Source: Marinibacterium anthonyi (GTDB lineage Bacteria > Pseudomonadota > Alphaproteobacteria > Rhodobacterales > Rhodobacteraceae). From it: a stretch of 64,000 nucleotides of DNA. The position numbers and the translations under genes are program-made. Positions within the stretch are counted from its first letter, which is position 1. Every line of letters starts with the position of its first letter. Below, in pieces: positions 23,767 to 32,644 of the stretch. The notes beneath the pieces were generated by a model, which was not told where the DNA came from, searched no databases, and saw only the letters and a program-made list of their open reading frames with translations. Location: assembly GCA_003217735.2 (NCBI GenBank), contig CP031585.1, forward strand, positions 4,265,501 through 4,329,500, in the 5' to 3' direction.

Positions 23767-24486
23767 TCAGATGGTCCAGCCGCCGTCGATGCAGACAGCC
23801 TGGCCGGTGGTGTAGGTTGCGCCGGCCAGTTGCACGGCGAGATCGGCGATTTCTTCCGGCTCGCCGATGCGGCCCATGGGCTGGCGGGCGATGAAATCGG
23901 TGCGGGCCTTGTCATAGTCGCCCGTGGCCGCCAGACGCTGGTCCAGTGACGGCGACTGAACGGTGCCCGGGCAGATCGCGTTGCAGCGGATGCCCTGCGT
24001 GACGTAGTCGGCGGCGACGGATTTCGTCAGGCCCAGCACGGCGGCCTTGGTGGCGGAATAGACAAAGCGGTTGGGCACGCCCTTGATGGACGACGCGACC
24101 GAGCTCATGTTGATGATGGCGCCGCTCTGACGTTCCAGCATGCCCGGCAGCACGGCCTTGATCGTGCGCACCATGGCCTTGACGTTCAGATCGAAAGCAA
24201 AGTCCAGGTCGGCCTCGGGCGCGTCCAGGATGGACCCGCCATGGACGATCCCCGCGCAGTTGAACAGCACGTCGACCGCGCCGATCCCGGCGATCAGGTC
24301 AGTGACGGCATCCGCGTCCAAAACGTTCAGCTTCGCGGTCTTGCAATCGAGCCCCGCCAGAGCATCGGCGTTGATATCCGTGGCCCAGACGGTGCAGCCG
24401 GCGGCGATGAACGCCTCGGCCGAGGCGCGGCCGATCCCTTGGGCGGCGGCGGTGATCAGGACGGTCTGGCCGGCGATTTTGCTCAT
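23767..24486 (-). CDS. SDR oxidoreductase, probable 2-keto-3-deoxy-L-fuconate dehydrogenase
   Basis: Protein of 239 aa, a classical short-chain dehydrogenase. The cofactor motif is [10 protein letters not shown], the NAD-preferring acidic residue is in ATDINADAL, and NCAG follows. The catalytic Ser is in NMSSVAS and the Tyr-Lys pair in YSATKAA; the C-terminal IDGGWTI is also typical. Phrases such as [12 protein letters not shown] and IKGVPNRF match the characterised fuconate-pathway dehydrogenase and its relative BDH2. It makes the diketo acid for the FAH-family hydrolase. It could instead be the first-step sugar dehydrogenase, but the BDH2-like features argue against that. Confidence 0.8.
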   Translation of the reverse strand: MSKIAGQTVLITAAAQGIGRASAEAFIAAGCTVWATDINADALAGLDCKTAKLNVLDADAVTDLIAGIGAVDVLFNCAGIVHGGSILDAPEADLDFAFDLNVKAMVRTIKAVLPGMLERQSGAIINMSSVASSIKGVPNRFVYSATKAAVLGLTKSVAADYVTQGIRCNAICPGTVQSPSLDQRLAATGDYDKARTDFIARQPMGRIGEPEEIADLAVQLAGATYTTGQAVCIDGGWTI

Positions 24487-24935
24487 GCCATCACCTCTTT
24501 CTTTTCAACGATGTAGATATGTTCACAGGCCAGCACGACCTGGTCGCGCTGGTTCAGCACCTCGACCTTTTCGAACAGCTTGCCGGAGTTGGGCCGCTTG
24601 GGGTCGTCCTCTTTCCGGGCCGCCGTCACCCGCGTGCGGATCGTGTCGCCGATCATCACCGGACGGACGAACCGCAGCCGGTCGTAGCCGTAGGAAAACG
24701 CCAGCGGGTTGATCTCGGTCGCCGTGAGCCCCACGCCGATGGCGAAGATCATCGTGCCATGGGCGATGCGGCCGCCGAATTCGGATTTCGCCATGAATTC
24801 GGCATCCATGTGGTGCGGGAAGAAATCGCCGGTGTGGCCGGCGTGGACGACGAAATCGGTTTCCGTGATCGTGCGGCCGTAGGTCTCGCGGCTTTCGCCG
24901 ATCTCGTAATCTTCCAGGTAGCGGGGGCGTTCCAT
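24483..24935 (-). CDS. MaoC-family hot-dog dehydratase
   Basis: Protein of 150 aa with a single hot-dog domain. The hydratase motif is present: [24 protein letters not shown], with the catalytic Asp/His pair near residues 37-42. MaoC proteins normally hydrate enoyl-CoA esters, and no step of the fucose pathway needs this. With the CoA-transferase at 34658 under the same operator type, it hints at a CoA-ester branch. It overlaps the SDR gene by 4 bp and the next upstream gene by 1 bp. Confidence 0.85.
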   Translation of the reverse strand: MERPRYLEDYEIGESRETYGRTITETDFVVHAGHTGDFFPHHMDAEFMAKSEFGGRIAHGTMIFAIGVGLTATEINPLAFSYGYDRLRFVRPVMIGDTIRTRVTAARKEDDPKRPNSGKLFEKVEVLNQRDQVVLACEHIYIVEKKEVMA

Positions 24936-25981
24936 CAGGGCCTCTTCTCGATTGGGGTCATGGGCGCGGCGGACGACGCATAGGCCGCCTCGACCAGGGC
25001 CATGGTGCGCCAGCCGTCCGAGACGGGGGCGATCAGGGTGTCTTCGCCAGCGGCGGCGCGTTGCAGGTTGTGCATGCGGGCGGTGAAGCTTTCGGTGAAC
25101 CAGGATCCGCGCAGGGGGATGTCGTGCCATTCCCCGCCGGTGTGGATCTGCAGGATGTCCGGTTCGCCCCTGGGATAATCCAGGTTCACGCCCAGCTTCA
25201 TGTAGGCGGCGCCTTTGGTCCCGGCGATGCGCATCTCGCAGGCCTGGTGGGGGCGGCCGTAATCCCAGTCGTGGTTGACCGACAGCACACAGCGGACCTC
25301 GTCGCCGTAATCCAGGATCGCGGCGGTGCGGGTCTGGGCGACCTTGTGGGACGGGTGGCCGATGGTTTTCGCGTGGATGCCGGCCGGGTCGCCCAGCAGG
25401 TGGCGGATAAGGTCAAGGTAGTGGATCGAATGCATGGTGATCTCGATCCGGGGCAGCCCTTCGAGGAATTCCCACAGCCCCCAGGGCGTGGCCAGCACGC
25501 CGTGCATCTCGATATCCACGACCCGGCCCAGCATTCCCTTGTCGATGGCGTCCTTCAGGGCAACGGCCATGGGGGCAAACCGCAGCTGGAAGTTCATCGC
25601 CGCCTGCAGGCCGCGCGCCTCGCAGATGTCCAGCACGTCCGAGGCGCCCTTCAGATCCGCGCCCATGGGTTTTTGCACCAGGCAGGGTGCGCCTTCGGGC
25701 AGGGTCTTCAGGATCGTGGCATGGGCGGCGGGCGGCGTGGCCAGGTCGAAAACGGCATTCTCGACGGCCAGCGCTTCGTCCACGGTCAGGGCGCGGGTGC
25801 CATGGGCTTCGGCCAGTGCCTTTGCCTTGGCGTAGTCCGGATCGGTGATCCCGGCGACGACATAGCCGCCCGACATCCAGGCCGGCAGGTGGGCATCGCG
25901 CACGATGGAACCGGCGCCGAAGATGACGATGGGGCGGCGGACGGACGGCACATCCCATTCCTGTTTCAGGTCAATCGACAT
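24935..25981 (-). CDS. Gfo/Idh/MocA family oxidoreductase
   Basis: Protein of 348 aa from the ATG at 25981 (MSIDLKQEW). A Rossmann domain ([18 protein letters not shown]) is followed by the hallmark lysine motif QKPMG (EKP in most members) and a C-terminal sheet domain with [14 protein letters not shown]. It oxidises a sugar or sugar derivative with NAD(P). No other obvious sugar-1-dehydrogenase lies in the island, so it is the best candidate for the first step (L-fucose to lactone), though known L-fucose dehydrogenases belong to other families. It overlaps the mutarotase gene by 11 bp. Confidence 0.82.
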   Translation of the reverse strand: MSIDLKQEWDVPSVRRPIVIFGAGSIVRDAHLPAWMSGGYVVAGITDPDYAKAKALAEAHGTRALTVDEALAVENAVFDLATPPAAHATILKTLPEGAPCLVQKPMGADLKGASDVLDICEARGLQAAMNFQLRFAPMAVALKDAIDKGMLGRVVDIEMHGVLATPWGLWEFLEGLPRIEITMHSIHYLDLIRHLLGDPAGIHAKTIGHPSHKVAQTRTAAILDYGDEVRCVLSVNHDWDYGRPHQACEMRIAGTKGAAYMKLGVNLDYPRGEPDILQIHTGGEWHDIPLRGSWFTESFTARMHNLQRAAAGEDTLIAPVSDGWRTMALVEAAYASSAAPMTPIEKRP

Positions 25982-26300
25982 GAAACACCTCCTCCATCTC
26001 GGCCCACCAGTCGCCATCGCCCCGCGTCTCCAGAGGCACCTGGCAGGGCATGCAGACGGCCCACCAGCGCTGGGTTTCCGCGTCGGCGGCCATTTTCGCG
26101 GCGTCGGCGGCCCAGTCGTCCCCATGATATTCGAAGGACGCGAACAGCAGGTTCTCCGGCTCGCGCAGGAAGATCGTGTAGTTGCGGATGTTGCATTCGG
26201 CGATCTTCGCCAGCACGCCGGGCCAGACGGCGGCGTGCAATTCCTTGTATTCGGCGATCTTTTCGGGGCTCACCCCGATCACCTGTCCCATGCGGACCAT
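25971..26300 (-). CDS. L-rhamnose mutarotase family protein
   Basis: Protein of 109 aa, full length for the RhaM family: a small dimeric alpha/beta barrel with conserved YKELHAAVWPGVL (catalytic His22), NYTIFL, FASFEYHGDD and the C-terminal MEEVFHVD. It interconverts anomers of a 6-deoxyhexose. In this operon the sugar is more likely L-fucose than L-rhamnose, because the downstream acid dehydratase is fuconate-type. Its stop and the next start share bases on both sides. Confidence 0.88.
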   Translation of the reverse strand: MVRMGQVIGVSPEKIAEYKELHAAVWPGVLAKIAECNIRNYTIFLREPENLLFASFEYHGDDWAADAAKMAADAETQRWWAVCMPCQVPLETRGDGDWWAEMEEVFHVD

Positions 26301-27418
26301 CAGACCCCCTCCCCGAGGCTCATGGTGAATTCTCCGACCGCGCGACGGTCGATCTCGGCTATGTCCCAGTCGATACCGATGCCCGGTGCTTCGGGCGCTT
26401 GCGCCATGCCGTTTTCGATGACCAGCCCCTGGCCGGTGATCTCGTCCAGCTGGGGGATGTATTCGACCCATTTTCCGTTGCGGATGGCGCAGACGAGCGA
26501 GACGTGAAGCTCCATCAGGAAATGAGGTGCCACGGCGAGGCCATGGCATTCGGCCATATGCGCGACCTTCAGCCAGGGGGTGATGCCGCCGATCCGGCCC
26601 GCGTCCACCTGGATCACGCTGGCCGCGCCGCGCGCGACGTAATCGGCGAAATGGCGGATCGAATAAAGGCTTTCGCCCACCGCCACAGGCATCGGCGCGA
26701 TCCTGGCCAGTTCGGCGTGCCCTTCGACGTCATCGGCGGCCAGCGGTTCTTCCAGCCAGCCCAGGTCGAAATCCGCCAAAGCGCGGGCACGGCGGCGGGC
26801 GGTGTCACGCAGGAAGCCCTGGTTGGCGTCGACCATGATCTCTTGGCTTGACCCCACGGCATCGCGGATGGCCCCGATGCGGGCGGCGTCCTCGGCCGCC
26901 GAAGGCTTGCCGATCTTGACCTTCGATCCCTTGAACCCGGCCTCTTTGGCGGCGATGGCGTCGTCCACCAGCGCCTGCGTCGGGATATGCAGCCAGCCGC
27001 CTTCGGTGGTGTAACAGGGCGCCTGTGCCTTCGCGCCACCGGCCAGCCGCCAGAGCGGCAACCCAGCGCGTTTGCAGCGCAGATCCCACAGCGCGGAGTC
27101 CACGGCGGCCAGCGCGATGGAGGTCAGCGCCCCCACCGTCGTCGCATGGGTGTGGAATTCAAGGTCGGTCCAGATCGCCTCGACCTCCTCGGCCTCGCGC
27201 CCGATCAGGCGGGGGGCAAGGTGGTCTGACAGCAGGCGCATCACGGACGATCCGCCCGTGCCGATCGTGTAGGAATAGCCCATGCCCACCGCGCCGTCGG
27301 TATCGGTAATGGTGACGATGGGGGTTTCCTGGCTCACGAAGGACTGGATGGCATCGGTGCGTTTCACCTTGGGCGCCAGGTCCACCATCTGCAGCGTGAT
27401 ATGCGCGATCCTGGCCAT
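26300..27418 (-). CDS. Enolase-superfamily sugar-acid dehydratase or racemase (mandelate racemase subgroup)
   Basis: Protein of 372 aa, ATG at 27418 overlapping the ATPase stop by 1 bp. All subgroup residues are present: Lys166/Lys168 (KVKIG), Asp197 (VDANQ), Glu223 (LEEPL), Glu249 (GES), and the Asp272/His299 dyad (VDAGR, APHF). From memory, mandelate racemase has 164/166, 195, 221, 247, 270 and 297, a constant offset of two. It is clearly distinct from the fuconate dehydratase in the same operon. The substrate cannot be read from sequence; another aldonate carried by the importer is likely. Confidence 0.82.
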   Translation of the reverse strand: MARIAHITLQMVDLAPKVKRTDAIQSFVSQETPIVTITDTDGAVGMGYSYTIGTGGSSVMRLLSDHLAPRLIGREAEEVEAIWTDLEFHTHATTVGALTSIALAAVDSALWDLRCKRAGLPLWRLAGGAKAQAPCYTTEGGWLHIPTQALVDDAIAAKEAGFKGSKVKIGKPSAAEDAARIGAIRDAVGSSQEIMVDANQGFLRDTARRRARALADFDLGWLEEPLAADDVEGHAELARIAPMPVAVGESLYSIRHFADYVARGAASVIQVDAGRIGGITPWLKVAHMAECHGLAVAPHFLMELHVSLVCAIRNGKWVEYIPQLDEITGQGLVIENGMAQAPEAPGIGIDWDIAEIDRRAVGEFTMSLGEGV

Positions 27419-28512
27419 CACTCGACCCGCAGCGACCGACCCGTGTCGGCGTCGAAAAGATGCGCGTTCGACAGGTCCATGTGAAAGGTCATGACCTCGC
27501 GCGTGCCGACCCGCCGGGGGTTCAGCATCCGCCCCGTGAAACGCTTGCCGGCAAGATCGACGAACAGCAGCGTCTCGTTGCCCAGCGGTTCGGACAGGTC
27601 GACCGTCAGCTCCATGGTGGTGACCGCATGGCCGCCTTCGGAATGGATGCCGTGGCCTTCCGGGTACAGGTCATCGGGGCGCAGGCCGAAGATCACCTTG
27701 CGACCCTCGGCGATGTTGAACCCCGGCGGCATGGGCAGCTCAAGCCCGGTCGGAAACCGCAGCCCGGTGGCGGTGATCACGGCTTCGGCCATGTTCATCG
27801 GCGGCGAGCCGATGAAGCCCGCGACGAACTGGCTGTTGGGGCGGTTGAAGACCTGATCCGGCGTGCCGACCTGCTCGATATTGCCGTCCTTCATGATCAC
27901 GATCCGGTCGGCCAGCGTCATCGCCTCGACCTGGTCGTGGGTCACGTAGACGACGGTGGATTTCAGCCGCGCGTGCAGCTGCTTGATCTCGGTCCGCATC
28001 TGGCCGCGCAGCTTGGCGTCGAGGTTCGACAGCGGTTCATCGAACAGGAACACGTCAGGGTCGCGCACGATGGCGCGGCCCATGGCGACGCGCTGGCGTT
28101 GGCCGCCCGAAAGCTGCGCCGGGCGGCGATCGAGCAACGCGGTGATCTCCAGCGCGCGGGCGGCCTCGGCCACGGCGGCGTCGATCTCGGGCTTGGGCTT
28201 GCCGGCGATCTTCAGCGTGAAGCCCATGTTTTCGCCCACCGTCATGTGCGGGTACAAGGCGTAGGACTGGAACACCATCGAGATGTTGCGCGCCCGCGGC
28301 GCCAGGTCGTTGACCACCCGGTCGCCGATGCGGATGTCGCCGCCGGTGATATCCTCCAGCCCCGCGATCATCCGCAGGGTGGTGGACTTGCCGCAGCCCG
28401 AAGGCCCGACCAGCGCCACGAATTCGCCGTCCGCGACATCCAGGTCGATGCCCTTCACCGCGTGGAAGGCGCCATAATTCTTGTCGAGCTTGGAAAGTGT
28501 GAGCGTCGCCAT
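27418..28512 (-). CDS. Sugar ABC transporter ATP-binding protein (UgpC/MsmK-type)
   Basis: Protein of 364 aa: Walker A GPSGCGKST (about 37-45), Q-loop VFQSYALYPHM, signature LSGGQRQRV, Walker B FLFDEP, switch YVTHDQVEA, and a C-terminal TOBE/MalK-type regulatory domain from about 240. It powers the two permeases at 28516-30278. It is the fourth gene of the operon and is 3 bp from the permease upstream. Confidence 0.93.
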   Translation of the reverse strand: MATLTLSKLDKNYGAFHAVKGIDLDVADGEFVALVGPSGCGKSTTLRMIAGLEDITGGDIRIGDRVVNDLAPRARNISMVFQSYALYPHMTVGENMGFTLKIAGKPKPEIDAAVAEAARALEITALLDRRPAQLSGGQRQRVAMGRAIVRDPDVFLFDEPLSNLDAKLRGQMRTEIKQLHARLKSTVVYVTHDQVEAMTLADRIVIMKDGNIEQVGTPDQVFNRPNSQFVAGFIGSPPMNMAEAVITATGLRFPTGLELPMPPGFNIAEGRKVIFGLRPDDLYPEGHGIHSEGGHAVTTMELTVDLSEPLGNETLLFVDLAGKRFTGRMLNPRRVGTREVMTFHMDLSNAHLFDADTGRSLRVE

Positions 28513-28515
28513 GTC

Positions 28516-29382
28516 TTACCCCTTGATCGCGCCGGTGGTCAGGCCGGACACCAGGTGTTTCTGCACCGCGTAGGTGAGGATGAGCGCGGGAATGATCATC
28601 ACGACCGCCAGCGCGCACATGCCGCGCCAGTCGATGGTGAATTCCGCTGTATAGTCGAGAAGCCCGACGGGCAGCGTCTTGCTGTCGGTCGAGCGGGTGA
28701 GCTGCGAGGCCAGCGCGAATTCGTTCCAGGACGTGAGGAAGGCGAAGATGCCGGCGCTGGCGATGCCGGGGCGGGCCAGCGGGAATTCGACCTGCCAGAA
28801 GGCCTGCCAGCGGGTGCAGCCGTCGATCTGCGCCGCCTCGGCCAGGTCACGGGGCACCTGCCGGAAGAAGCCGTCGATCAGCCAGATGGTGAAGGGCACG
28901 TTCAGCGCGGTGTAGGCCAGGATCATGCCGATATGGGTGTCGATCAGCCCGACCTTGGCAAAGACGAAGAACAGGGGCAGCGACAGGGCGATGCCGGGCA
29001 CCGTGCGGGTCAGCATCAACCCCAGGAACCAGCCGTTCTTGCCCCGGAACCGGTAGCGGGCAAAGGCGTAGCCGCCCGACATGCCGATCGCCAGCGATAT
29101 GATCGTCGAGGTCACGGCGATGATGACCGAGTTGCGGAAGTAGCTGATCACCGGGATGCCGCCCTCGCCCACGCCCGAGAACATCGCGACATAGGCGTCA
29201 AAGGACAGGCTTTGCGGGATCCAGATCGGCGGCTTTGCCATGATCTCGACCGTGGGGCGCAGCGAATTCAGCACGATCCACAGACCGGGCAGGCAGATGA
29301 TCGCCATCGCCACGAAAAGCGCCACGTTCAGCGTCCAGTTCGAGGCGGTCTTCTTCAGGCGGGCTGTTGCGTTCTCGTCCAT
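28516..29382 (-). CDS. Carbohydrate ABC transporter permease (MalG-type)
   Basis: Protein of 288 aa from the ATG at 29382 (MDENATARLKK), which shares bases with the stop of the preceding permease (TAATG). Six membrane helices and the EAA loop EAAQIDGCTRWQAFWQVEFPL are present. It forms a heterodimer with the product of 29382-30278. Confidence 0.9.
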   Translation of the reverse strand: MDENATARLKKTASNWTLNVALFVAMAIICLPGLWIVLNSLRPTVEIMAKPPIWIPQSLSFDAYVAMFSGVGEGGIPVISYFRNSVIIAVTSTIISLAIGMSGGYAFARYRFRGKNGWFLGLMLTRTVPGIALSLPLFFVFAKVGLIDTHIGMILAYTALNVPFTIWLIDGFFRQVPRDLAEAAQIDGCTRWQAFWQVEFPLARPGIASAGIFAFLTSWNEFALASQLTRSTDSKTLPVGLLDYTAEFTIDWRGMCALAVVMIIPALILTYAVQKHLVSGLTTGAIKG

Positions 29383-30278
29383 TACCAATCCGCCCCGACC
29401 TGGGCCCGGGCCTTGCCGAGCTGTGAGAAGAAATATGCCGTGAAGGCGATGGAGAGCAGGATCGCCACGTAGGCCATCGCGTTCGCCATCCCCATGCGGG
29501 CGTCCGAATAGGCGGTGCGCGCGATCAGGGTCCAAAGGACCTCGGTGCGCCCGGCGGGGCCGCCATCGGTCATGATCTTGATGATGTCATAGGCCCGCGC
29601 CACGTCCAGCGACCGGATCGTCATGGCGATGAAGGCAAAGGGCATCAGGAACGGCCAGGTCACGTATTTGAACGTTTGCCAGGGGGTGCAGCCATCGACG
29701 CGGGCGGCCTCCAGCGGATCGCGGGGCATGGCCATGAGACCCGCCAGGATGAAGATCGCGAAGACCGATGTCGACGACCAGATCTCGGCCGCGCAAATGG
29801 CGATGAAGGCCAGCGTGCCGTCGATCAGCCAGGGGATCGCGGTATCGGTCAGCCCCAGCGATTGCAGGGCGTTGTTCACCAGGCCGATGTTGTCGTTGAA
29901 CATGAACTTGAACTGGAAGCCCACGAGGATCGGCGAGAACATCATCGGGAACATCAGGATCGTGCGCAGCACGCGCTGCCCGCGCGAGAACCGTTCGACC
30001 AGCATCGCCAGGCCCAGACCCAGCAGCATTTCCAGGTTCAGCGCCACGGTCAGCAGCAGAACGGTGCGTCCGAAGGCGATCCAGAAGTCGACGTCGGAAA
30101 AGATGCGCTGATAGTTCCGGGTGCCGATCCATTGATAGATCGTCTCGGGTTTTGTCAGCCGGAACGGCGTGAAGCTGGAATAGAGGGACAGCAGCAAGGG
30201 CAGGAGCACGATGGCGGCCAGCACGATGACGGCAGGCAGCAATAGCAACACCGGCGGAGGCAGACGCCAGGACTTCAT
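29382..30278 (-). CDS. Sugar ABC transporter permease (MalF-type)
   Basis: Protein of 298 aa with six membrane helices. It opens with a short cytoplasmic MKSWRLPPP, and the EAA loop EAARVDGCTPWQTFKYVTWP lies in the C-terminal half. It is second in the operon, separated from the binding-protein gene by a strong intercistronic hairpin. Confidence 0.9.
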   Translation of the reverse strand: MKSWRLPPPVLLLLPAVIVLAAIVLLPLLLSLYSSFTPFRLTKPETIYQWIGTRNYQRIFSDVDFWIAFGRTVLLLTVALNLEMLLGLGLAMLVERFSRGQRVLRTILMFPMMFSPILVGFQFKFMFNDNIGLVNNALQSLGLTDTAIPWLIDGTLAFIAICAAEIWSSTSVFAIFILAGLMAMPRDPLEAARVDGCTPWQTFKYVTWPFLMPFAFIAMTIRSLDVARAYDIIKIMTDGGPAGRTEVLWTLIARTAYSDARMGMANAMAYVAILLSIAFTAYFFSQLGKARAQVGADW

Positions 30279-30307
30279 GGTCTTCTCCAGTGGGGATTGG
30301 ATTGGGT

Positions 30308-30333
30308 CGGGGGCCGCGAGGGAGCGGCCCCCG
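30308..30333 (-). other. Intercistronic hairpin between sugar-binding protein and permease genes
   Basis: Perfect 10-bp stem (CGGGGGCCGC / GCGGCCCCCG) with a 6-nt loop, between the stop of the binding-protein gene and the permease start. Such hairpins commonly stabilise the binding-protein message or attenuate read-through so that it is made in excess. Confidence 0.6.
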
Positions 30334-30344
30334 GACGGGCGCGC

Positions 30345-31652
30345 CTAGAGCTCGCCCGCGTCTTCGAGGATATACGTCGCCTCCTTGGCGGCGTCGTTCA
30401 GGGCGTCCTGCGGGGTCTTGTCACCCAGGATGGCGGCCTGCAGTTCGGGGTAAAGGACGTTGGTGATCTCGATCCAGGACGGGGTCTGCGGGACCGGGAA
30501 AGCAGTGGCGGCGGCGGTCTGGAAGGCCTGCAGCACCTGGGTGCGGTACGGGTCGTCCTTGGCCTGTTCGATCACGTATTCCCAGACGCTGTCGCGCGTG
30601 GGCAGCGGGCCCGCGGCGCTTTCCAGCTTCTGGCTGTCCGCGTTGGTCAGGAACCACACCAGCGACGCGGCCGCTTCGGGGTTTTCGCAATCGTTGGTGA
30701 CCGAGAAGCCGTGAAAGCCCGACCAGCCGGTCCGCTTGCCGCCCGAGCCCATCGGCGGGGGCGCGACACCCACATCGCCGGCCACGCGGCTGGCATCGGG
30801 GTCATTGAAGAACGACGCCCAGCCCGGCCAGTCCAGGTTCAGCGCGACGGTGCCGGACGCGAACCCCTGACCCAGGTCGTCCCACAGGTAGTTCGGCACG
30901 CCCACCGGCACGGCCTTGGCGTTGTAAAGATCCACGAACCAGTTCAGCGCCTCGACGCCCGCGTCCGAGTTGAAGGCGGGTTCGCCATCGGCATTCAGGA
31001 ACTCGCCGCCATCGGCCACCAGCATCTCGTAGAACCGGCCCGCGATGGCCTCTTCCTTGCCGGCGTATTGGGTGCCGTAGAAGTTCGGCGCATCGGCAAA
31101 GAACTTGGCCTGGTCCGACACCTGGTCCCAGGTTTCCGGCACCGCCAGCGGATAGCCGTATTCGGCTTCGAACGCGGCCTTCTTGTCGTCGTCCTCGTAG
31201 AGGTCCTTCTTGTAATACAGGGCGGATACGTCGAATTGCGCGCGCGGCAGCATCACCAGCTTGCCGTCCAGCGTGGCCGCGGCCATGTTCGCGTCGACGA
31301 AATCGTCCAGCGCCTCGGCCGGCAGCAATGTCGCCAGATCGGCGTAGATCCCCGGGTACTGCGGCGCAAACGACGAATGGTTCGACCCCACGCACCAGCT
31401 CAGCTGGCCGGTCGCGATGTCCGACTTGATCTCGCGGTCCAGTTCGAAGTGGTTTTTCTTCGAAATGACGTTCACCTTGGCGCCCGTCGCGGTCTCCCAA
31501 TCGGCGATGCGATTGTAAAGCGCCTCGTACTGCTGGCCGCCGATCAGCTTGGCGTCGATGGTGACGCCCTCGAAATGGCCCGGCAGATCCTGTGCCGATG
31601 CCGCCGTCGCCAATGCGATCACGGCGCACAGCGGGGTTGCGATGTATCTCAT
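30345..31652 (-). CDS. Sugar ABC transporter substrate-binding protein
   Basis: Protein of 435 aa from the ATG at 31652, which follows a strong GGGAGGACAGAC site and gives a Sec signal (MRYIATPLCAVIALATAASA). It belongs to family 1 extracellular solute-binding proteins (MalE/UgpB fold): VTIDAKLIGGQQY, ALYYKKDLYED, PETWDQVSDQAKFF and GWSGFHGFSVTN. The ligand is probably L-fucose or a fucoside/related 6-deoxysugar, from operon context. It is the first gene of the operon and is preceded by two IclR-type operator candidates. Confidence 0.9.
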   Translation of the reverse strand: MRYIATPLCAVIALATAASAQDLPGHFEGVTIDAKLIGGQQYEALYNRIADWETATGAKVNVISKKNHFELDREIKSDIATGQLSWCVGSNHSSFAPQYPGIYADLATLLPAEALDDFVDANMAAATLDGKLVMLPRAQFDVSALYYKKDLYEDDDKKAAFEAEYGYPLAVPETWDQVSDQAKFFADAPNFYGTQYAGKEEAIAGRFYEMLVADGGEFLNADGEPAFNSDAGVEALNWFVDLYNAKAVPVGVPNYLWDDLGQGFASGTVALNLDWPGWASFFNDPDASRVAGDVGVAPPPMGSGGKRTGWSGFHGFSVTNDCENPEAAASLVWFLTNADSQKLESAAGPLPTRDSVWEYVIEQAKDDPYRTQVLQAFQTAAATAFPVPQTPSWIEITNVLYPELQAAILGDKTPQDALNDAAKEATYILEDAGEL

Positions 31653-31691
31653 GTCTGTCCTCCCTGACACCCGTGAGCCCCTCCTCAGGAT

Positions 31692-31724
31692 CCTCACTTA
31701 TGGATAATCTATTCATATGCAAAT
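31692..31724 (-). promoter_or_regulatory. Paired operator candidates before the sugar operon
   Basis: Two 14-bp sites with starts 19 bp apart: CCTCACTTATGGAT (31692) and ATTCATATGCAAAT (31711). The second is one base from ATTC-N6-GAAT; the first matches the site at 35872 at 12 of 14 positions. They lie 40-73 bp upstream of the binding-protein start. Confidence 0.6.
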
Positions 31725-31753
31725 CTTGTGACTGGCCAGATGTCAAGGATTTC

Positions 31754-31786
31754 TGCTAGATATGAGCACACTATTCGCATATGAAT
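31754..31786 (+). promoter_or_regulatory. Paired operator candidates before iclR
   Basis: ATTCGCATATGAAT (31773) is a perfect ATTC-N6-GAAT and, read on the other strand, nearly equals the site at 31711. A weaker half-match (TGCTAGATATGAGC) starts 19 bp earlier. The sites end 22 bp before the regulator's start codon, fitting autoregulation. Confidence 0.6.
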
Positions 31787-31808
31787 TCCGGACTTCACTG
31801 GAGATCCC

Positions 31809-32606
31809 ATGAGCGACGACAACGACCGTTACCGCGCCCCGGCGCTGGACAAGGGGCTGGATATTCTGGAACTCCTGTCGGGCATCGACGGCGGCATGAC
31901 CCAGGCCGAGATCGCCAAGGCGCTTGGTCGAAGCCCCAATGAATTCTACCGGATGCTGGATCGGCTGGCCCGGCGCGGCTATGTCGCGCGGGTCGACGGG
32001 GACCGTTATGCGCTGACGCTGAAGCTGTTCGGCCTGGCGCATCTGCACACACCCGTCCGGCGACTGGCGTCCCTGGCAACACCCCTTCTGCGCGAACTGG
32101 CCAAGCGCACCTGGCAGGCCAACCAGCTGGTGGTGCTGGACCGGGGCAACCCGGTCGTCGTCGCCCAGCAGGAAGCCCCGGGCTACTGGGGCATATCGAT
32201 TCGCGTCGGATCGCACATCGGGCTTTTCGACACCGGGTCGGGCCACGTGCTGCTGGCTTTCGCCACCCCTCAGCGGCGGCGCGAGATCGTGGCCGAAAAC
32301 CAGGACACCGGCGCCCCCGCGCGCGAGATCCCGCCCGAGCTGGAAGCCCGGTTCGAAAAGATCCGCGCCGATGCCTACGAGGCGATGCCCTCGGCCCAGA
32401 CGGTGGGCGTCACCAACCTCTCGGCCCCCGTGCTGGCCCCGAACGGCGAGGTCGTGGCCGCCGTCACCATCCCCTACCTGCCGCTCAAGACCGCCGACGC
32501 GCCGGCGATGGAAGACGCGGTGCTGGCGCTGCTGGACACCACGCGGACGCTGTCGGCGCTGGTCGGGCGGACGGACGGACAGGGGGAGACATTCGCATCT
32601 GAATGA
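31809..32606 (+). CDS. IclR-family transcriptional regulator
   Basis: Protein of 265 aa. It has an N-terminal winged helix (about 10-70; ALDKGLDILELLSG, MTQAEIAKALGRSPNEFYRMLDRL) and a C-terminal IclR effector domain (LRELAKRTWQANQLVVLD, DTGSGHVLLAF, PSAQTVGVTNLSAPVL). IclR proteins bind small organic acids or sugars. It sits between the 11-gene sugar operon and the lactonase gene, flanked by the paired palindromes described here, so it is the probable regulator of the island. The start follows CTGGAGATCCC. Confidence 0.9.
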   Translation: MSDDNDRYRAPALDKGLDILELLSGIDGGMTQAEIAKALGRSPNEFYRMLDRLARRGYVARVDGDRYALTLKLFGLAHLHTPVRRLASLATPLLRELAKRTWQANQLVVLDRGNPVVVAQQEAPGYWGISIRVGSHIGLFDTGSGHVLLAFATPQRRREIVAENQDTGAPAREIPPELEARFEKIRADAYEAMPSAQTVGVTNLSAPVLAPNGEVVAAVTIPYLPLKTADAPAMEDAVLALLDTTRTLSALVGRTDGQGETFASE

Positions 32607-32623
32607 TCTATTCTTGGGTGAAT
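32591..32623 (+). promoter_or_regulatory. Tandem ATTC-N6-GAAT operators before the lactonase gene
   Basis: Two perfect ATTC-N6-GAAT sites with starts 19 bp apart: ATTCGCATCTGAAT (32591-32604, overlapping the iclR stop codon) and ATTCTTGGGTGAAT (32610-32623). They end 21 bp before the lactonase start. Confidence 0.65.
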
Positions 32624-32644
32624 GACACTGCCGGGGAGGACACC

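Noticed and set aside
31653-31808. Conventional -35/-10 promoters for iclR and the sugar operon
   Set aside because: Several TTGxxx and TAxxxT-like hexamers exist but none has acceptable spacing, so only the operator palindromes are reported.
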